64,000 bases of DNA from Xiphydria camelus (Eukaryota; Arthropoda; Insecta; Hymenoptera; Xiphydriidae): NCBI GenBank assembly GCA_963678675.1, contig OY783194.1:19322278-19386277 (forward strand), in the 5' to 3' direction. Under the pieces are notes generated by a model. That model was not told the origin of the DNA. It saw only the letters and a list, made by a program, of their open reading frames with translations, and made no database searches. Shown one piece after another: positions 43,889 through 55,547 of the stretch (the stretch's first letter is position 1; each line of letters starts with the position of its first letter). The position numbers and the translations under genes were made by a program.

Positions 43889-45796
43889 ATGGCTGTTCGG
43901 CATCAAGAAGACGTTATGCGTGATTTCATAAGTACCTACCAAAGAAATCCATGCCTTTGGAAGGTTAAAAGTAAGGAGTACATGGATAGGAATAAGAGGG
44001 AAGATGCCTATCAGCTACTGGTGGACATTTTGAAAGAAATCAACCCAGATGCAAACACGGAGGTGGTGAAGAAGAAAATCAATTCTATGAGGAGCTGTTT
44101 CCGGAAGGAATATAGAAAGGTCCTAGACTCTAAAAGATCGGGTGCGGGTGGAGAGGACATTTATGCTCCCACTTTGTGGTATTTTGATTTACTAATATTT
44201 CTGAAAGACCAGGAGGCACCAAGAAATAGCCTAGGAACTCAGAACCCCGACTTCGTGAATGCAATTGCACAGGTATGTACAAGATGATCACGTTTAAAGC
44301 CGCGTATCCATGTAGCTACAAATCGTAATGTGATGGCTATCTTTTTTTTTACGGTAATCGCTTCTCTCAAAAATGTGTCGCTTTTTTTTAACAATTGCAT
44401 TTATTAATTCGGCCAAGTAACGACATGCGAGTAAAGTTTGTAACTTTATCTTCAGTACCTAGATTCTGAAATCATAAATATCTTCCAATAATCTGTTGCC
44501 ATAATGTAAACCATTCTTATATCCCCACCCCCCGGGGGGCAAGCCTCTCGCACCGCTGTCGCGCCGGTAGGTGATTGCTGGGGGGAACGGGGTTCAGGTC
44601 GGACAGTCGGTCGGTCGGTCAGGTAGCCGGAGTTTTTGGCGACACGGTTTTGTCCACGCATTTATTGAAAGACTATTTTATATGGACCTCGTTATGCATA
44701 ACTTGACTAAGCGCCAAATCGCCAATTTGGAGATAATATCACCGTCTTGTGTCTACAGATGTAAACTAATTATAAAAAAACTAATGGGCTTAGAAAAACC
44801 TTTATTGAAAAAAAAAATCAAAAACGCTAAACGCCAAATTCTCCATTTACTTTTGTCATTACGCATTACATCACCAAGTTCCAAGAAAACACTCGAAGAT
44901 GTCAGTATGAGAGTTCAGCAAAATATGACCTATTACCAAAAAGTAGAATTTGCAGTTTTTCTTCTCAATTTAACTTTATTTTTAAAAATACTTATCTGTA
45001 AACCTCACCGCATTATCTTTATGCAATAAAAAATAATCGAATAATACACTCTCACGATTGAATTGCCAACAAAAAAATACATGAGATTGCTTGAATGTAA
45101 ACTAATTTCTTTTTAGTACTTTTGATGTCCATATGAAAAAAGAGCTGGAACTGATGAATAGTTTTTTTTCCGGAAGGCAGAAAACTAAGTCATTTTCCTC
45201 AATTCATTGAAATGGCGCTTAGTCAAGTTATGCATCACGAGGTCCACATAACAGCAGGAGAAGGATATATATAACAAATTGAAATAATGAGGAATATAAG
45301 TACATTATTATGTTTCTAGAGTGACAATGATGATAGTGATAGTGATGATGCAGAAGCCCAGGGCCCTTCTACTCCACATATGCCACCAACATCTTCATCC
45401 CCTGCCGCTGTATTACCGAGGCCATCTTCAGTAACGTCTCGAAGGCAAACAAAACGTAAACGGGACGGTGACGATATTCTGCAAGTCGTGGGAGACAAAC
45501 TCCAAACTTCACGAGTGGAGGATGAATTCGATATAGTGGGGAAAAATGTTGCAGAAAAATTGCGGAAATTAGATCCGAAGATGAGAATATTTGCGGAGAA
45601 ACTTTTGAACGACACTTTTTTCGAAGCACAATTGGGAACTTTAAATAGATATGCTCACATTACCATTCCACAACCATCTCACTATTCCACAGCTCCACCT
45701 CCTGGCCAGTCTCACTCCAATGTCCACATTATCAATCGTCAGTCGAATACAGCAGATACAGCAGGACAATATTTAGCTCAATTTACCAATGAATGA
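43889..45796 (+). CDS. Harbinger 1 accessory protein (MADF + BESS-like)
   Basis: Exon 1 is 43889-44272 and exon 2 is 45320-45796. The intron begins GTATGTAC and ends TTTCTAG, phase 0 (VNAIAQ/SDNDDSDSDD). The product is 286 residues with no lesion. Residues 1-110 form a MADF Myb/SANT-like DNA-binding domain (DFISTYQRNPCLWKVKSKEY, WYFDLLIFL). A Ser/Asp-rich linker follows. Near the end comes a BESS-like helical segment (VAEKLRKLDPKMRIFAEKLL). In Harbinger systems such a protein binds the transposase and helps nuclear import and end recognition. The gene converges with the transposase (45989). Its intron has grown by insertion of a MITE and a repeat copy. Confidence 0.88.
44681..45250. mobile_element. 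570-bp TIR element in the MADF intron
   Basis: Inverted ends of about 36 bp (44681-44716 and 45213-45250) share ATGCATAACTTGACTAAGCGC; the first bases read TATGGACCTCG. The interior has no transposase. The element does not disturb the intron borders. Confidence 0.8.
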
Positions 45797-45988
45797 CACC
45801 CATTCCATTCTTCGCACTATGTACGCACAATTTGTATCTTACGTAAATAAAGAAACACGCAAAATATCTTCTTCTCCTTTATTTACGTGTATAGTAGGTT
45901 AGGCTACATAGTCCTTAGGTACATACATATATAACATAATGATGCGACACTAAAACTATCAAGAATTGTGACGTAACTAATATATCTC

Positions 45989-47300
45989 TTACTGTCCTTG
46001 ATATGTAATGCAATCATGTTGCCAAGGTACACGCCCAACATGATTAAAGTACCTTAAAAATTGTTCTCGAACGTGTTTCGTCTGCTGGCTTGCGTGACGA
46101 TTATGACCACGTTGCAACGGGACAATTCTTATATTTTCTGGTTCAGGACCAACGTGTACGTAATTCACACTGTTATCACTATCTCGAGATAACGATAGAC
46201 CCAAATATGAATCAGATTTTGATCTTAGAAAATTATGCAGTATGCAACATGTTAATACTATTTTTTCAATTTTGTCAAGTTTCACATTAATTTCGGTATA
46301 CAGAACGCGAAATCGGGAAGCTAAAATTCCAAATGTACATTCCACAGTATTTCTGGCACGAGACAGTCGGTAATTGAATATTTTCTTTTCGTAGTTCAAC
46401 TCCTTGTGATTGAAAGGTTTGAGAAAAGTAGAACGCAAAGCAAAAGCTTCGTCCCCGATAAAAACGAAAGGTAAACTTGTTTCAGTTCCAGGTACGCATC
46501 TTTCACGTGGGACATTTAGACGATTATCTGTTAGCATTTTGTAAAATTGTGTGTTTTCGATAACGCCGCCATCCGAAATTCTACCATTGGTACCGACGTC
46601 TACCAATATGAATTCACAATTGCTATTTACAATGCCTAACAAAACTATACTGTAAAATCCTTTATAGTTATAGAAAAACGATCCGCTCTTTGCTGGCCGT
46701 GTAATTCTGATGTGCTTGCCATCTACTGCACCCAGGCAATGAGGAAATTGCCACTTTTCTTGAAATTGATTCGCTATCTCTATCCATTGTAATTCTGTCG
46801 TTGGAAACTGTAAAATTGCTACTTTAATGAGATGTATTTATTAATGAGACTGTATTTATTACCTTCATATAATCCTTCGCAAGTACTTGGCATATTGCCA
46901 CACAGACATCAGGTATAATTTTACCTAATGATTGAGGTGATATGATTGCGGAAAATTTTAAGTCTTCAAAACTTCGACCAGTCGCTAGAAACCTTAATGT
47001 CGTTGACAACCTTTCATGGGGACTAATGGCTTTCCTCATTATAGTGTCTTGTTTTTCTATTAACGGAGTTACTAAATCTAGTAATTCAATATATGTGTCC
47101 TCGTCCATGCGCAAATAATTTCTGTAGTCATCGACTTCTAACCGCAATTCATTTAATAAATTTGTGTGAGAATATTGTTCTCGTTTCTTCAACCAAGTTT
47201 TTGTCCATTTCGATCTTTTCCTCTGTTCTTTTCTTCTTTTCATTACTACTGCGATAGCAGTGGCGATTAAATATAAATCACTTTGTCGAATTACACTCAT
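45989..47300 (-). CDS. Harbinger 1 transposase (DDE_Tnp_4), intact
   Basis: Exon 1 is 47300-46863 and exon 2 is 46807-45989. The 55-bp intron (46862-46808) has GTAATA and TTTTACAG borders, phase 0, joining DYMK to FPTTELQW; the product is 418 residues. I start at ATG 47300 (MSVIRQSDLYL) because sequence upstream is the terminal repeat. Motifs: WVKTW-like KTWLKKREQYSHTNLLNELR, MRKAISPHERLSTTLRFLAT, then PHCLGAVDGKHIRI (first Asp), FVFIGDEAFALR (second Asp) and RNTVECTFGILASRF (Glu). Length and triad are as in active Harbinger enzymes. Confidence 0.93.
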
Positions 47301-47324
47301 AACCCCACACTCACTGTAGAAACT

Positions 47325-47573
47325 GGTAACGTTGCGCGCGGCGCGACACGCAAAATCAAACTCAGCCAGATCTCGTCGCGCCATGCCTAGACCTGACAGA
47401 GCCATCAGTTTTGTGCCACAAACGGTCGCATTTGCACGCACGCATTGGCTCTTCGTGCAAATGTGACAGTTTTGCCTCACCGTGTATGGGCATTCCAGTG
47501 TGCCAAAACTTTCATTTCACATTTGCTCGCGTGCAAGCACGCTTCAGTTTTGCCTCACCGTGTATGGGCCGGT
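47325..47573 (-). repeat. Harbinger 1 right terminal repeat with duplicated end
   Basis: Reading inward, CCCATACACGGTGAGGCAAA occurs twice, at the terminus (47555-47570) and again near 47470-47489. The inner copy is followed by the same roughly 150 bp as the left end. The left end has only one copy. Confidence 0.8.
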
Positions 47574-47576
47574 TAA

Positions 47577-47955
47577 GCCAAAGCCGATCCAATGGCCTCG
47601 ATGGTTGCCTTTTCTGAAGAAGGGGCTTCCTTGCTGCTCCTTCGAGTTACGGCATCTGACAAAAAACATTACAAAATGATATATTGTAATCATTACTTTG
47701 AAAGGTTTTTACTTCGTAAATATATTTCAAAAACAATAATTTAAATGAAAAAATATTAATCACTCTCACCTTGGAGCCTGAACTCTTTAAGGAGAAACTT
47801 GCTAGACGCTTTGCGGACGTTCGTGAATTTAACAGCCAGATCTTTTGTTAAATATTTCTTCATGGTGTTCACCACGCTTTTGGAAATATTTTCTTCTACA
47901 TCCATGAGCGAGTTGAGAGAAGAAATCTGCAAGTAAAGTTAAAATTTGTAATATA
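47577..47955. other. no gene seen
   Basis: AT-rich flank right of Harbinger 1. Acceptor- and donor-like words occur, but I see no supported exon. Confidence 0.3.
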
Positions 47956-47959
47956 TGGA

Positions 47960-48110
47960 CGTGCGTCACTTTAAATGGATGAAAATTTTCATCCTTCAAC
48001 ATCCTCCCAACCGTGGACTTGCTGATTCTAACCTCTGTTGCCACAGCTCGAATACTCGTTCAAGGGTTGGCATCGATATTTTGCTGCACCTGTATTCTTC
48101 TGGGACTTCC
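47960..48110 (-). pseudogene. mariner-like transposase fragment (HTH region)
   Basis: On the minus strand the frame reads GSPRRIQVQQNIDANP, a TGA, then TSIRAVATEVRISKSTVGRM and LKDENFHPFKV. This is the second helix-turn-helix of a DDE_3 mariner-like transposase. No catalytic core follows. Confidence 0.6.
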
Positions 48111-48436
48111 TAAAATAATTATAAAAACCCTATATAATTCAGCCCTGACGAATACAATCTTATCGCGCTATACCTTATCAAGGAGATCTTTCGACGTGAT
48201 GATTCCGAAACAATTTTATCGAGAAATATTTATATATTTGTAAAACATACGGTAGTGTTCACGAATATTGTAAAATATCGCAGGAATGTTACAGAAAAGT
48301 TACTTGCAAAAACGTGCTTTGTGGGGTGTAAATGATGATATTTTGTAATTTCCATCGTCATACCAGAGGCGAAGAAGAGATGAAATAGAAGTGAGGTACA
48401 TGTACACTTCACGTTTGACACAGGTCGGTATATAAA

Positions 48437-48747
48437 TTGGAACTTGTGTGATAGTATAATACGAAAGAGGAAATATATCTATAAAGAAAAAATAATAATA
48501 AAGTAGTTACTCCATTATTGTAATCCAATTCCATTGTATCCCTTATTTTTCTGCCACGACTTTGATTGTTGATAGTGAAGAAAAATCAAATTTATTGGTT
48601 GATCCATCCACTATCAACAATCAAAGTCGTGGCAGAAAAATAAGGGATACAATGGAATTAGATTACAATAATGGATTAACTATTTTATTATTATTTTTTC
48701 TTTATCGATATATTTCCTCTTTCGTATTATACTATCACAAGTTCCAA
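48437..48747. repeat. fold-back element with 140-bp arms
   Basis: Arms 48437-48577 and 48609-48747 are nearly perfect inverted copies with a 31-bp spacer. The outer word is TTGGAACTTGTG(TG)ATAGTA and the inner word TTGATTGTTGATAGTG. No coding capacity. Confidence 0.88.
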
Positions 48748-48786
48748 ACATTGAAACATAAAAATTATAAAATTTTTCTTGCTGGG

Positions 48787-49115
48787 GTAGTGATTAGGTA
48801 TCTTAGTTGGGGCCAGATTGGGGTGCCCAACGTAGCCCCAACTAGTACCTTGGTTGGGGCCTGATTGGGCTGCCCAACGTAGCCCCAACTAAACGCTAAT
48901 ACTATATCGTATCACCTGACCCAAATTCCAGTCACTAAAAGTTCGGAATAAGTTCTAAATGTCCAGATTTATTTTTACTTCCAGTACATAAATAAAACAA
49001 ACAATTGTATCTATTCGATTTATTATATTTTATTCAAATTGGGCCGCCTAATTGGGGTCTAATTGGCGCCCAATTACTGATTGGGCCAACTTGGGCAGAT
49101 TTCCACACGGGTAAT
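48787..49115. repeat. GGGGCC/CCCAA-rich repeat, copy 2
   Basis: TTGGGGCC...TGGGGTGCCCAACGTAGCCCC units occur at 48807-48893. After an AT-rich gap, TTGGGCCGCCTAATTGGGG type units run at 49037-49095 and end in ATTTCCACACGGGTAATA. The terminal word is the complement of the start of the 37460 repeat, so the two mark one element family. Confidence 0.6.
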
Positions 49116-49761
49116 AGTTATATTTCACCATTAACTTAATAAGTTAATTACACACAATTGCGTTATATAAATCGCTAGGAACACCTAATTATAAGGAGAC
49201 AGTAATATTGCTGGTTATAATATAGGTACGCTATTATCTCGACGCTTATTATCAGTAATTTTATTATAATATAGGTAATTAATAAATAGGATAGAGAAGC
49301 AAAATCCCATATTATAAGGAATAAATTGAATAAATTTATACTTGATTATATAAAATTTATAAATAAAAATAAAAAATTTATTTGCTATAATATTTTACCT
49401 TTTCATTAGAAGGTTCTTTTTAGTGGACAAGACATTATTATATAGATAAAACACTTATAAAATAAAATATAAATGTTTTAATTTGTTTTAATCTGCTTTG
49501 GGAAGGTCAAGAAAGAACCATACTAACTTGGTAAAAAAACGCCAAACTAACAATTCAGTAAAAAAATGTTTAAACTCACCAAATTTACAAAAATATTTAG
49601 GCACTTGTACATCTGTACTGAAGAAGTCATGAAACTCGACTGAACGTTTCAACGAAAGAATGTTTAACCTTTAGAGGACTGGGCATTTGGATTTGTATGG
49701 GTCGAGCCAGTATATTGGCTTTCCGGTCCTCTTAAGGTTAAACGCGTTAATCGTGAGCCAG
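49116..49761. other. no gene seen
   Basis: AT-rich spacer, no repeat family recognised. Confidence 0.35.
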
Positions 49762-52700
49762 TAGGGGAAGGTCGGGACCCTTCGTACGGTTTTTACATTT
49801 TATTTTTTTTTATTTCGACTATTTCATTTAAAAATCAACTGATTGCATATAGTACTAGTATATTTATCTAAGATTAATATAAAAAATTGTCAGATGATTA
49901 CATCTCATATTTAATGCACAATTATGACTTAAACTAAATCTGGAATTCGTACGAATCTGCCCCATATGTGGGGTACTTTCATACAGTATCGGGGGTACCT
50001 TCAGACGCTATGGGGCAGTTTCGTACAAGTGATTAAAACTGCAAATAGAATCAAATTCTTTTATTTGGCAATGAAATTAAATACATAAAATTAAATGATT
50101 TCTCTTCTAGTCAACAAAAATTAAAACTTCTTTGAAAAAAAATAAACAATTTGTGGCTTCATAAATTCTACTTAATAGGAAAATAACTAAAATTAAGAGA
50201 TCATACTTTTGTAATCTTTGGTGCAAGTTAGTACTTTAAACAGTTTGCAGTCAAGTAACGAGATGAGGACACTATTGAATATTAAAATGAGACAAATTGA
50301 CTGAGAAAGTGAACAGTTTGGAAGTTCTTGAAGTACAAATTGATGGTAGCTTAGGGTTAGGTAGAATCATTTCAATGTCAGTGATATAAACAGTATGCAT
50401 GTCTTCAACATTTGGGAAAACGAATGTCCATGACAATCGTTTCCTTCTTAGATAAGAGACTTTAAATTCGGTTCGACTATAGTGACTCATAACTTTACCT
50501 ACATAATAAACTACAGACTTTTTCTTCGCAAACTTGACTAAAATAAAAGAACTGTCTTTAATGTTGTCTGGTATCACATCTATTGTCAACTGTCTTGTGT
50601 CCATTTTAAAATCGTCATAATCAGTTTCATATTCATCTATGATGGAACTTGAACTCTCTTGCAAGATTATATCCGATCCTTCATATTCTGATGCATTACT
50701 CTCTGTGTTTTTAGCTTTCTTGTTCTTTGTTTTTAAATTTAAATCCTTTAAAATACGTTTCATTTGCTTGGCCCTAGCTCTTCTTTCCTGTTCTAGATTC
50801 TTCAATTGTTTTTCTTGGTATTTGTCTTCAATTTTTTTTTTTCAGGCGTATCAGTATAAATACATGACTTTCCTGGCCGTCTTCCCTCTTGTTTGTTTTT
50901 TTATTTCTTACAGCAGTTGGATACGGTCGAATTGCCTCTGGTGTTACAAGAGTTTTCTGTGTTTCGATTTGGTTTGTGTGTGTGATTGGTGGATTATCTA
51001 AAGCTTCTGGTTCACAAATATTTGTGTTAGACCTTTGCAGTTCACAGACAGCAGTTATCGTCACTGAGTTACATGTTTGGGATCTAGATCCTTGCGGAAC
51101 ATCCAAGAAATTCTGTACTGCAGAAGTTGAGGGCTGGCAGAGATCATCGACAATTAACTGCGGTGTAGGTGTTACCAAATCTTTAGTGATGTTCTGATCT
51201 GGTGGCGTATGTTCCAAGTTGCCTGCTGTATATACCTCAGTTGGAGCAAACTCTTCATCACTAAAGGCTAACTCATTAAGGGGCCATATTCCAGGTGTAC
51301 TAAACCCACTTGTGATATTTTTTACTGTGAATGATTCGAAAAATGCAATTTTCACAAGTTTGGGAATATTGTAAATGCTCAGTGCTTTACCAGGATTCAT
51401 AATATGCCAGTTATTGAAGGCAGTTTTGAGTTTTGATTTAAATGGTCCGAAGACTCCAACATCGAGTGGCTGCAGCCGATGAGATGTGTGTGGTGGAAAC
51501 GATAGGTAAATTATGCCATTTTCTTTAGCGTAGTTAATAGCTTCTAGGGTAATATGACTTTCGTGATTATCACACAATAATAATATAGGGTTATCTTTTG
51601 TGCAGAGTGTGTGCTTCTTGATATGTTTTAAAACAGAGATAAATATATCACTATTTATCCAGCAGCTTTTATTTGCAGCCCCAAGACTGCCTTCGGGTGC
51701 ACCTTCGAGAAAATTATCTTTATAATGCACGCGTGGAAACACGAAGAGTGGAGGGATAGTATTTCCACAGGCTGATATGATACCACCAAAAGTAATAAGT
51801 TCCCCTCTTTCTGCTGATACAATTTGTCCGACTTGTTTTTGATTTCGTGGGGCCAAGACCTTGGGAGTAGCTAGAACTGTAGACACTCCTGATTCGTCAA
51901 AATTAAAAATTCTGTCAGCAGATAAAGGATGTCGCCTCAAAACTGTCTTCAAGTTACTGTAAAACTCGGTAACCGAGGTTTTATTGAAAGCGAAAGATCT
52001 GGCCGCGCTTGTGTTTTCGGGTTTTCGTAAACTTAGTTCCGGGTTTCTTCTACGAAATCCATACGTCCAATCCTTTCCAGCCATTTTACTTTCTTCCCAT
52101 TTTTCTGGATATTTCAAATTTAACGATTTAGCGTACTCATACGCTAGCTTTCTTACTTGAATTATCGTCAGTCCATAGTGCATCTTACAACATTTGACAA
52201 TATATTCATTTAACAGCTTTTCTTCTTCGATAGAAAAAACTTGGACGCTTGTGTATTTTGACTTAAAAGTACGGTTGCTAGACGCTTCGTCATCAGTCCT
52301 ATTCTTATATTTTTTACTCGGCTTTCTAGTGTAGACAGTTTTAAGTTATACTTATTCGCAGCTTTTCTATATGATAATACTCCTTCTACCACATCCTGTA
52401 TTGCTGACCGCATAGATTCCTCATTCACTTGTTGGGTACGTGTTTCCTTCGGTTTGTAACTTCGTACCATGTTTCTGTAAAAAAACGAATACCTATTAAG
52501 TAGGTATTATAAAACATACATAAACAAATAGGCGACAAGGTAACGGTTACAGCCGATGCAATATTAACTTGCGGCCAGGTTTGTCATCGATAGGACACGA
52601 AATTAGTCATTAGCAGATTAGAACTCATCTATTGTGCCAGTCGAGGCACCTTCATACGCGTACGAATGTAGCCCACCTGGTTCTGTCCGAAAGTGCCCCA

Positions 52701-53066
52701 CCAACCAAATAATTATGAAATATAACCTCTTTTCATATTAGTATGCAAACTGGATAAATAAGTTATTCAAAACATGCCTTAGGAATGTTTACTAGTTACT
52801 GGAAAAATACTGTGTAGAAAAGCTTAACATATCCAGTGTAATAATTGACAACAACATTCATGAAAAAATTACTTACCGAGCACGAAAATACGATGTTGCC
52901 TGTTACTTCACTCTGACAGATGCGAATGGCGCGAAACTACATGGACATAATGGCGACTACTCAACTCACGCGCAAATGTAAAGGCACGTCCGCACGGTTT
53001 TTCATTTGTGTTTTATAACTAATGTACGAATGTGCCCCGCGTACGAAGGGCGCCGATCTTCCCCTA
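49762..53066 (-). mobile_element. pogo-like element 2 with 26-bp TIRs
   Basis: Ends TAGGGGAAGGTCGGGACCCT (49762 on, 26 bp to 49787) and the complement at 53041-53066 match at 23 of 26 positions. Inside each end are repeated modules: GTACGAA(T) with TGCCCC(A) at 49950-50030 and at 52660-52705 and 53025-53045. The transposase gene is in minus orientation. The element resembles the one at the window start in gene layout and in having G/C-rich subterminal repeats. Confidence 0.88.
50272..52470 (-). pseudogene. pogo-type transposase (psq HTH + DDE_1), frameshifted in A runs
   Basis: Start ATG 52470. The psq HTH (SYRKAANKYNLKLSTLESRV, about 30-50) is followed by an A-run frameshift near 52315. The shifted frame reads KKYKNRTDDEASSNRTFKSK and joins the long core frame at 52183. 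The core has a CENP-B-type HTH (MAGKDWTYGFRRRNPELSLR), FNFDESGVSTVL (first acid), LLLCDNHESHITLEA (second) and FPPHTSHRLQPLDVGVFGPF (third). A second A-run frameshift (T11 on the plus strand, near 50830-50842) precedes a coiled coil and the same C-terminal domain as in the 203-2246 protein (FILVKFAKKKSVVYYVGKVM), with the stop at 50272. If both runs are sequencing errors the gene is intact. Confidence 0.88.
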
Positions 53067-53309
53067 AACAATCTAATTATAGTACCATGTCGCATTCAAA
53101 CTCTTCCATTAAAACATTTTGTACAGTATAAATGTACTCGTTAATCTAATATAACTCGGCGAGTTTCATGATCCGGACTCTCTCTCAATTACAGAGAGAG
53201 AGAGGGAAAGTTTTTTAAAAAATCCCAAAACATTTCAAATTTATTTTTTTAATTTTTGACAGAATAATTTGCATTCAAAGTAATACATTTGGTAATTTCT
53301 GGAACGAAA
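53067..53309. other. no gene seen
   Basis: AT-rich spacer with a short (GA)n run near 53195-53212. Confidence 0.35.
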
Positions 53310-53613
53310 ATATTGTGGAAAAACTTTTTTTTACCCCTGCGAAAAATTAGGGATGCAACCCCCGAGTGTAAAAGTACTTCACATGTCATCGTCTTTCGAT
53401 AAGGAATAATATTCAATTTGTTTCATTAAAAAATTCAACGTAGTTTTTGAGAAATCGTAGGAAATTGGTTTTAGGGGGTCAAGTTTAGGGGTGATTTTCA
53501 CCTCTTAAATGACCGAATTAGCACGTACAAAAAAATATGTGTCTAATGTTTTTTGATATACTACAACAAATCGCAGAATGAAGAAAATCGATGAGGTACA
53601 CCTCGAATACTCT
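53310..53613 (-). repeat. interspersed repeat, inverted copy of 26752-27060
   Basis: This contains AAGTACTTCACATGTCATCG, AGGGGTGATTTTCACC and GAAGAAAATCGATGAGGTACACCTC, reverse-complementary to the block at 26752-27060 with scattered differences. Confidence 0.8.
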
Positions 53614-53802
53614 CCTTATAAGTACAAATGCACATACAGTGACAGTTCGAGGATGGGGGACTTAGGGCGCGTTCGCTTTGGACGCTTACGCGCTGTGAGC
53701 GCTTACGCTTATAAGCGCTAATTCTCGACGTTTCTTTAGGTTTGTAAGCGCTCACATCAAAGCAACAAAACTCGTTCGTTTTGAATGTTGTGAGCGTTCA
53801 AA

Positions 53803-55335
53803 ATGGCGCTAACGAGAATAATTCCGTCTGTAGTATCAATGTTATTGGATTTTTTTGATGATGTCGAAGAAGATCACAACTCTTATATCGAAGATTTAGA
53901 AACTTGTGTAATATTTCTTGCCCAAAGTCTTATAAAAAAGCCGATACCACGATTGCGAAATTATGTGGAGGAGGTTATACCAGCTTATAATAGTGAACAG
54001 TTTAAATCGCATTTTAGGTATGTATTATGTTTTTACGTATACTATATAAACCCTTAAATAAATGCTCGAGGACTTACTTAATTTTCTTATTATGAAGATA
54101 TTATTATACTTGCAATATATTTAATAAAAAAAAAGTTTCTTTCATGTGATTATTCTTATGGAATTCTTTTTTCTTATTCTTTTTTTTATTTTATGAATAA
54201 TGAAATGTTTTGTTTAGGATGCGGCGATCAACATTTAATTTCATTTTGCATCTTATAACACCTTCATTAGTGAGGTTAAAATCAGGTCGTAAAACAATAT
54301 CTCCTGAGAAGCAATTTTTGATTACCATATGGAAAATGAGTACGCCTGATTCATATAGGTAGGTATGTTAGACCATCTTTCAATCGCTTTCAATCTATAA
54401 ATTATGCTGAATAACTTGAGATATTATATCATGCCTAATCTTTTGATTATTTTTAGATCTATTTGTGAAAAATTTCATGTCGGAAAAGCAACTGCACTGA
54501 AAGCTGTACGAAGAGTTACAAAAGCTATTGTAACCCTGGCTCCAGTTTTTATCACTTGGCCGGAAAACGAGAGAGTGCAAGCAGTTTTTCAAGGATTCGC
54601 TGCTGTCAGTGCTTTTCCCAAAACAATAGGGGCAATTGATGGTACCCATATAAATATAAGAGCACCACATGTCAACCCTGAAAGTTATGTTAACAGGAAA
54701 GGTCATCACTCTATACAACTACAAGTAACTTATGTCTATTTTATTTAGTGCATGAAAAATATTAATATGTACTTGGTTATGATTTTATACGTATTACTTT
54801 TTAATAGGCTGTTTGTGATCATGAGCGCCGATTTACTCATTGTTTTGTTGGGCACGTTGGTTCTGTCCATGATCAACGAGTTTTCCGCTTATCCGAAGTT
54901 TATGAGTATATGGGAAACCCACGAAAATTTCTAAATGATTGTCATTTAGTTGGTGATGCGGCTTATACAATTCACAATCATCTAATGACACCATATCGAG
55001 ACAATGGGCATTTGACGGACAGAGAAAAAAATTACAATTTTTGTCACGCATCCGCTCGAATGGTGATTGAAAGAGCATTTGGATTATTGAAAACAAGATT
55101 TCGGAGTTTGCTCACCGTTCTTGATATGGAACGTGTTGATTTAATACCAGATTTCATCCTTGCGTGTTGTATTTTGCACAACATTTGTTTGTTGCAAAAT
55201 GATGAATTTCCCATAGAATTGGATTTCAATGAAAGTGATCATGTCACGCATCTATTAAATGTAAGCAGGGATAGAAATGAAGGTCATTTGAAACGAGATA
55301 CTATTTGTAATAATTTAATGATGCGAACTGTGTGA
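53803..55335 (+). CDS. Harbinger 2 transposase (DDE_Tnp_4), four exons, intact
   Basis: Exons 53803-54017, 54218-54358, 54457-54724 and 54808-55335. The borders are GTATGT/TTTAG, GTAGGT/TTTTTAG and GTAACT/TTAATAG, and the phases agree, giving 383 residues. The junctions read HF-R-MRRSTFNF, YR-SICEKFHVGKAT and HHSIQLQ-AVCDHERRFTHC. The HTH is at KFHVGKATALKAVRRVTKAI. Catalytic acids are in KTIGAIDGTHINIRAP, HLVGDAAYTIHNHL and ARMVIERAFGLLKTRF. The gene starts 138 bp inside the left end and converges on the accessory gene. Confidence 0.92.
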
Positions 55336-55389
55336 AAAAATATATTTATATTATAATTGTAATTAAAAAAGTATCGTAATATAAAAAAA

Positions 55390-55547
55390 TACCGTAAAAT
55401 GTGGTTACTTTATGACTGGAGGGGTTATATTGTAACAGAGCATAAAATTATAAACTCTCAAATTTGGGCGCAAAATTTGAGTTTATAATTGTATGCTCTG
55501 TCACAATGTAACCCCCAACAGTCACAAAGTAACTCCACTTTACGGTA
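55390..55547. repeat. fold-back MITE between the convergent Harbinger 2 genes
   Basis: The left arm begins TACCGTAAAATGTGGTTACT and the right arm ends with its near complement; TA borders. Arms of about 70 bp meet at a loop around 55465. It fills the gap between the two stop codons (55335 and 55564), so it could also form a transcript-end hairpin in both directions. Confidence 0.8.

Larger units (their letters stand above)
40065..47576 (-). mobile_element. PIF/Harbinger element 1 (40068-47573), TSD TAA
   Basis: TAA lies at 40065-40067 and 47574-47576. The ends are ACCGGCCCATACACGGTGAG and its complement; a subterminal inverted repeat of about 170 bp follows (40068-40237, matched at about 47325-47500). 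The right end has an extra tandem copy of the terminal motif (near 47483-47573). Inside are two convergent, apparently intact genes, MADF (+) and transposase (-). Three-base TWA duplications and the two-gene design are typical of Harbinger. A mariner-like element (40379-42619) and a MITE (44681-45250) are nested in it. Confidence 0.9.
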
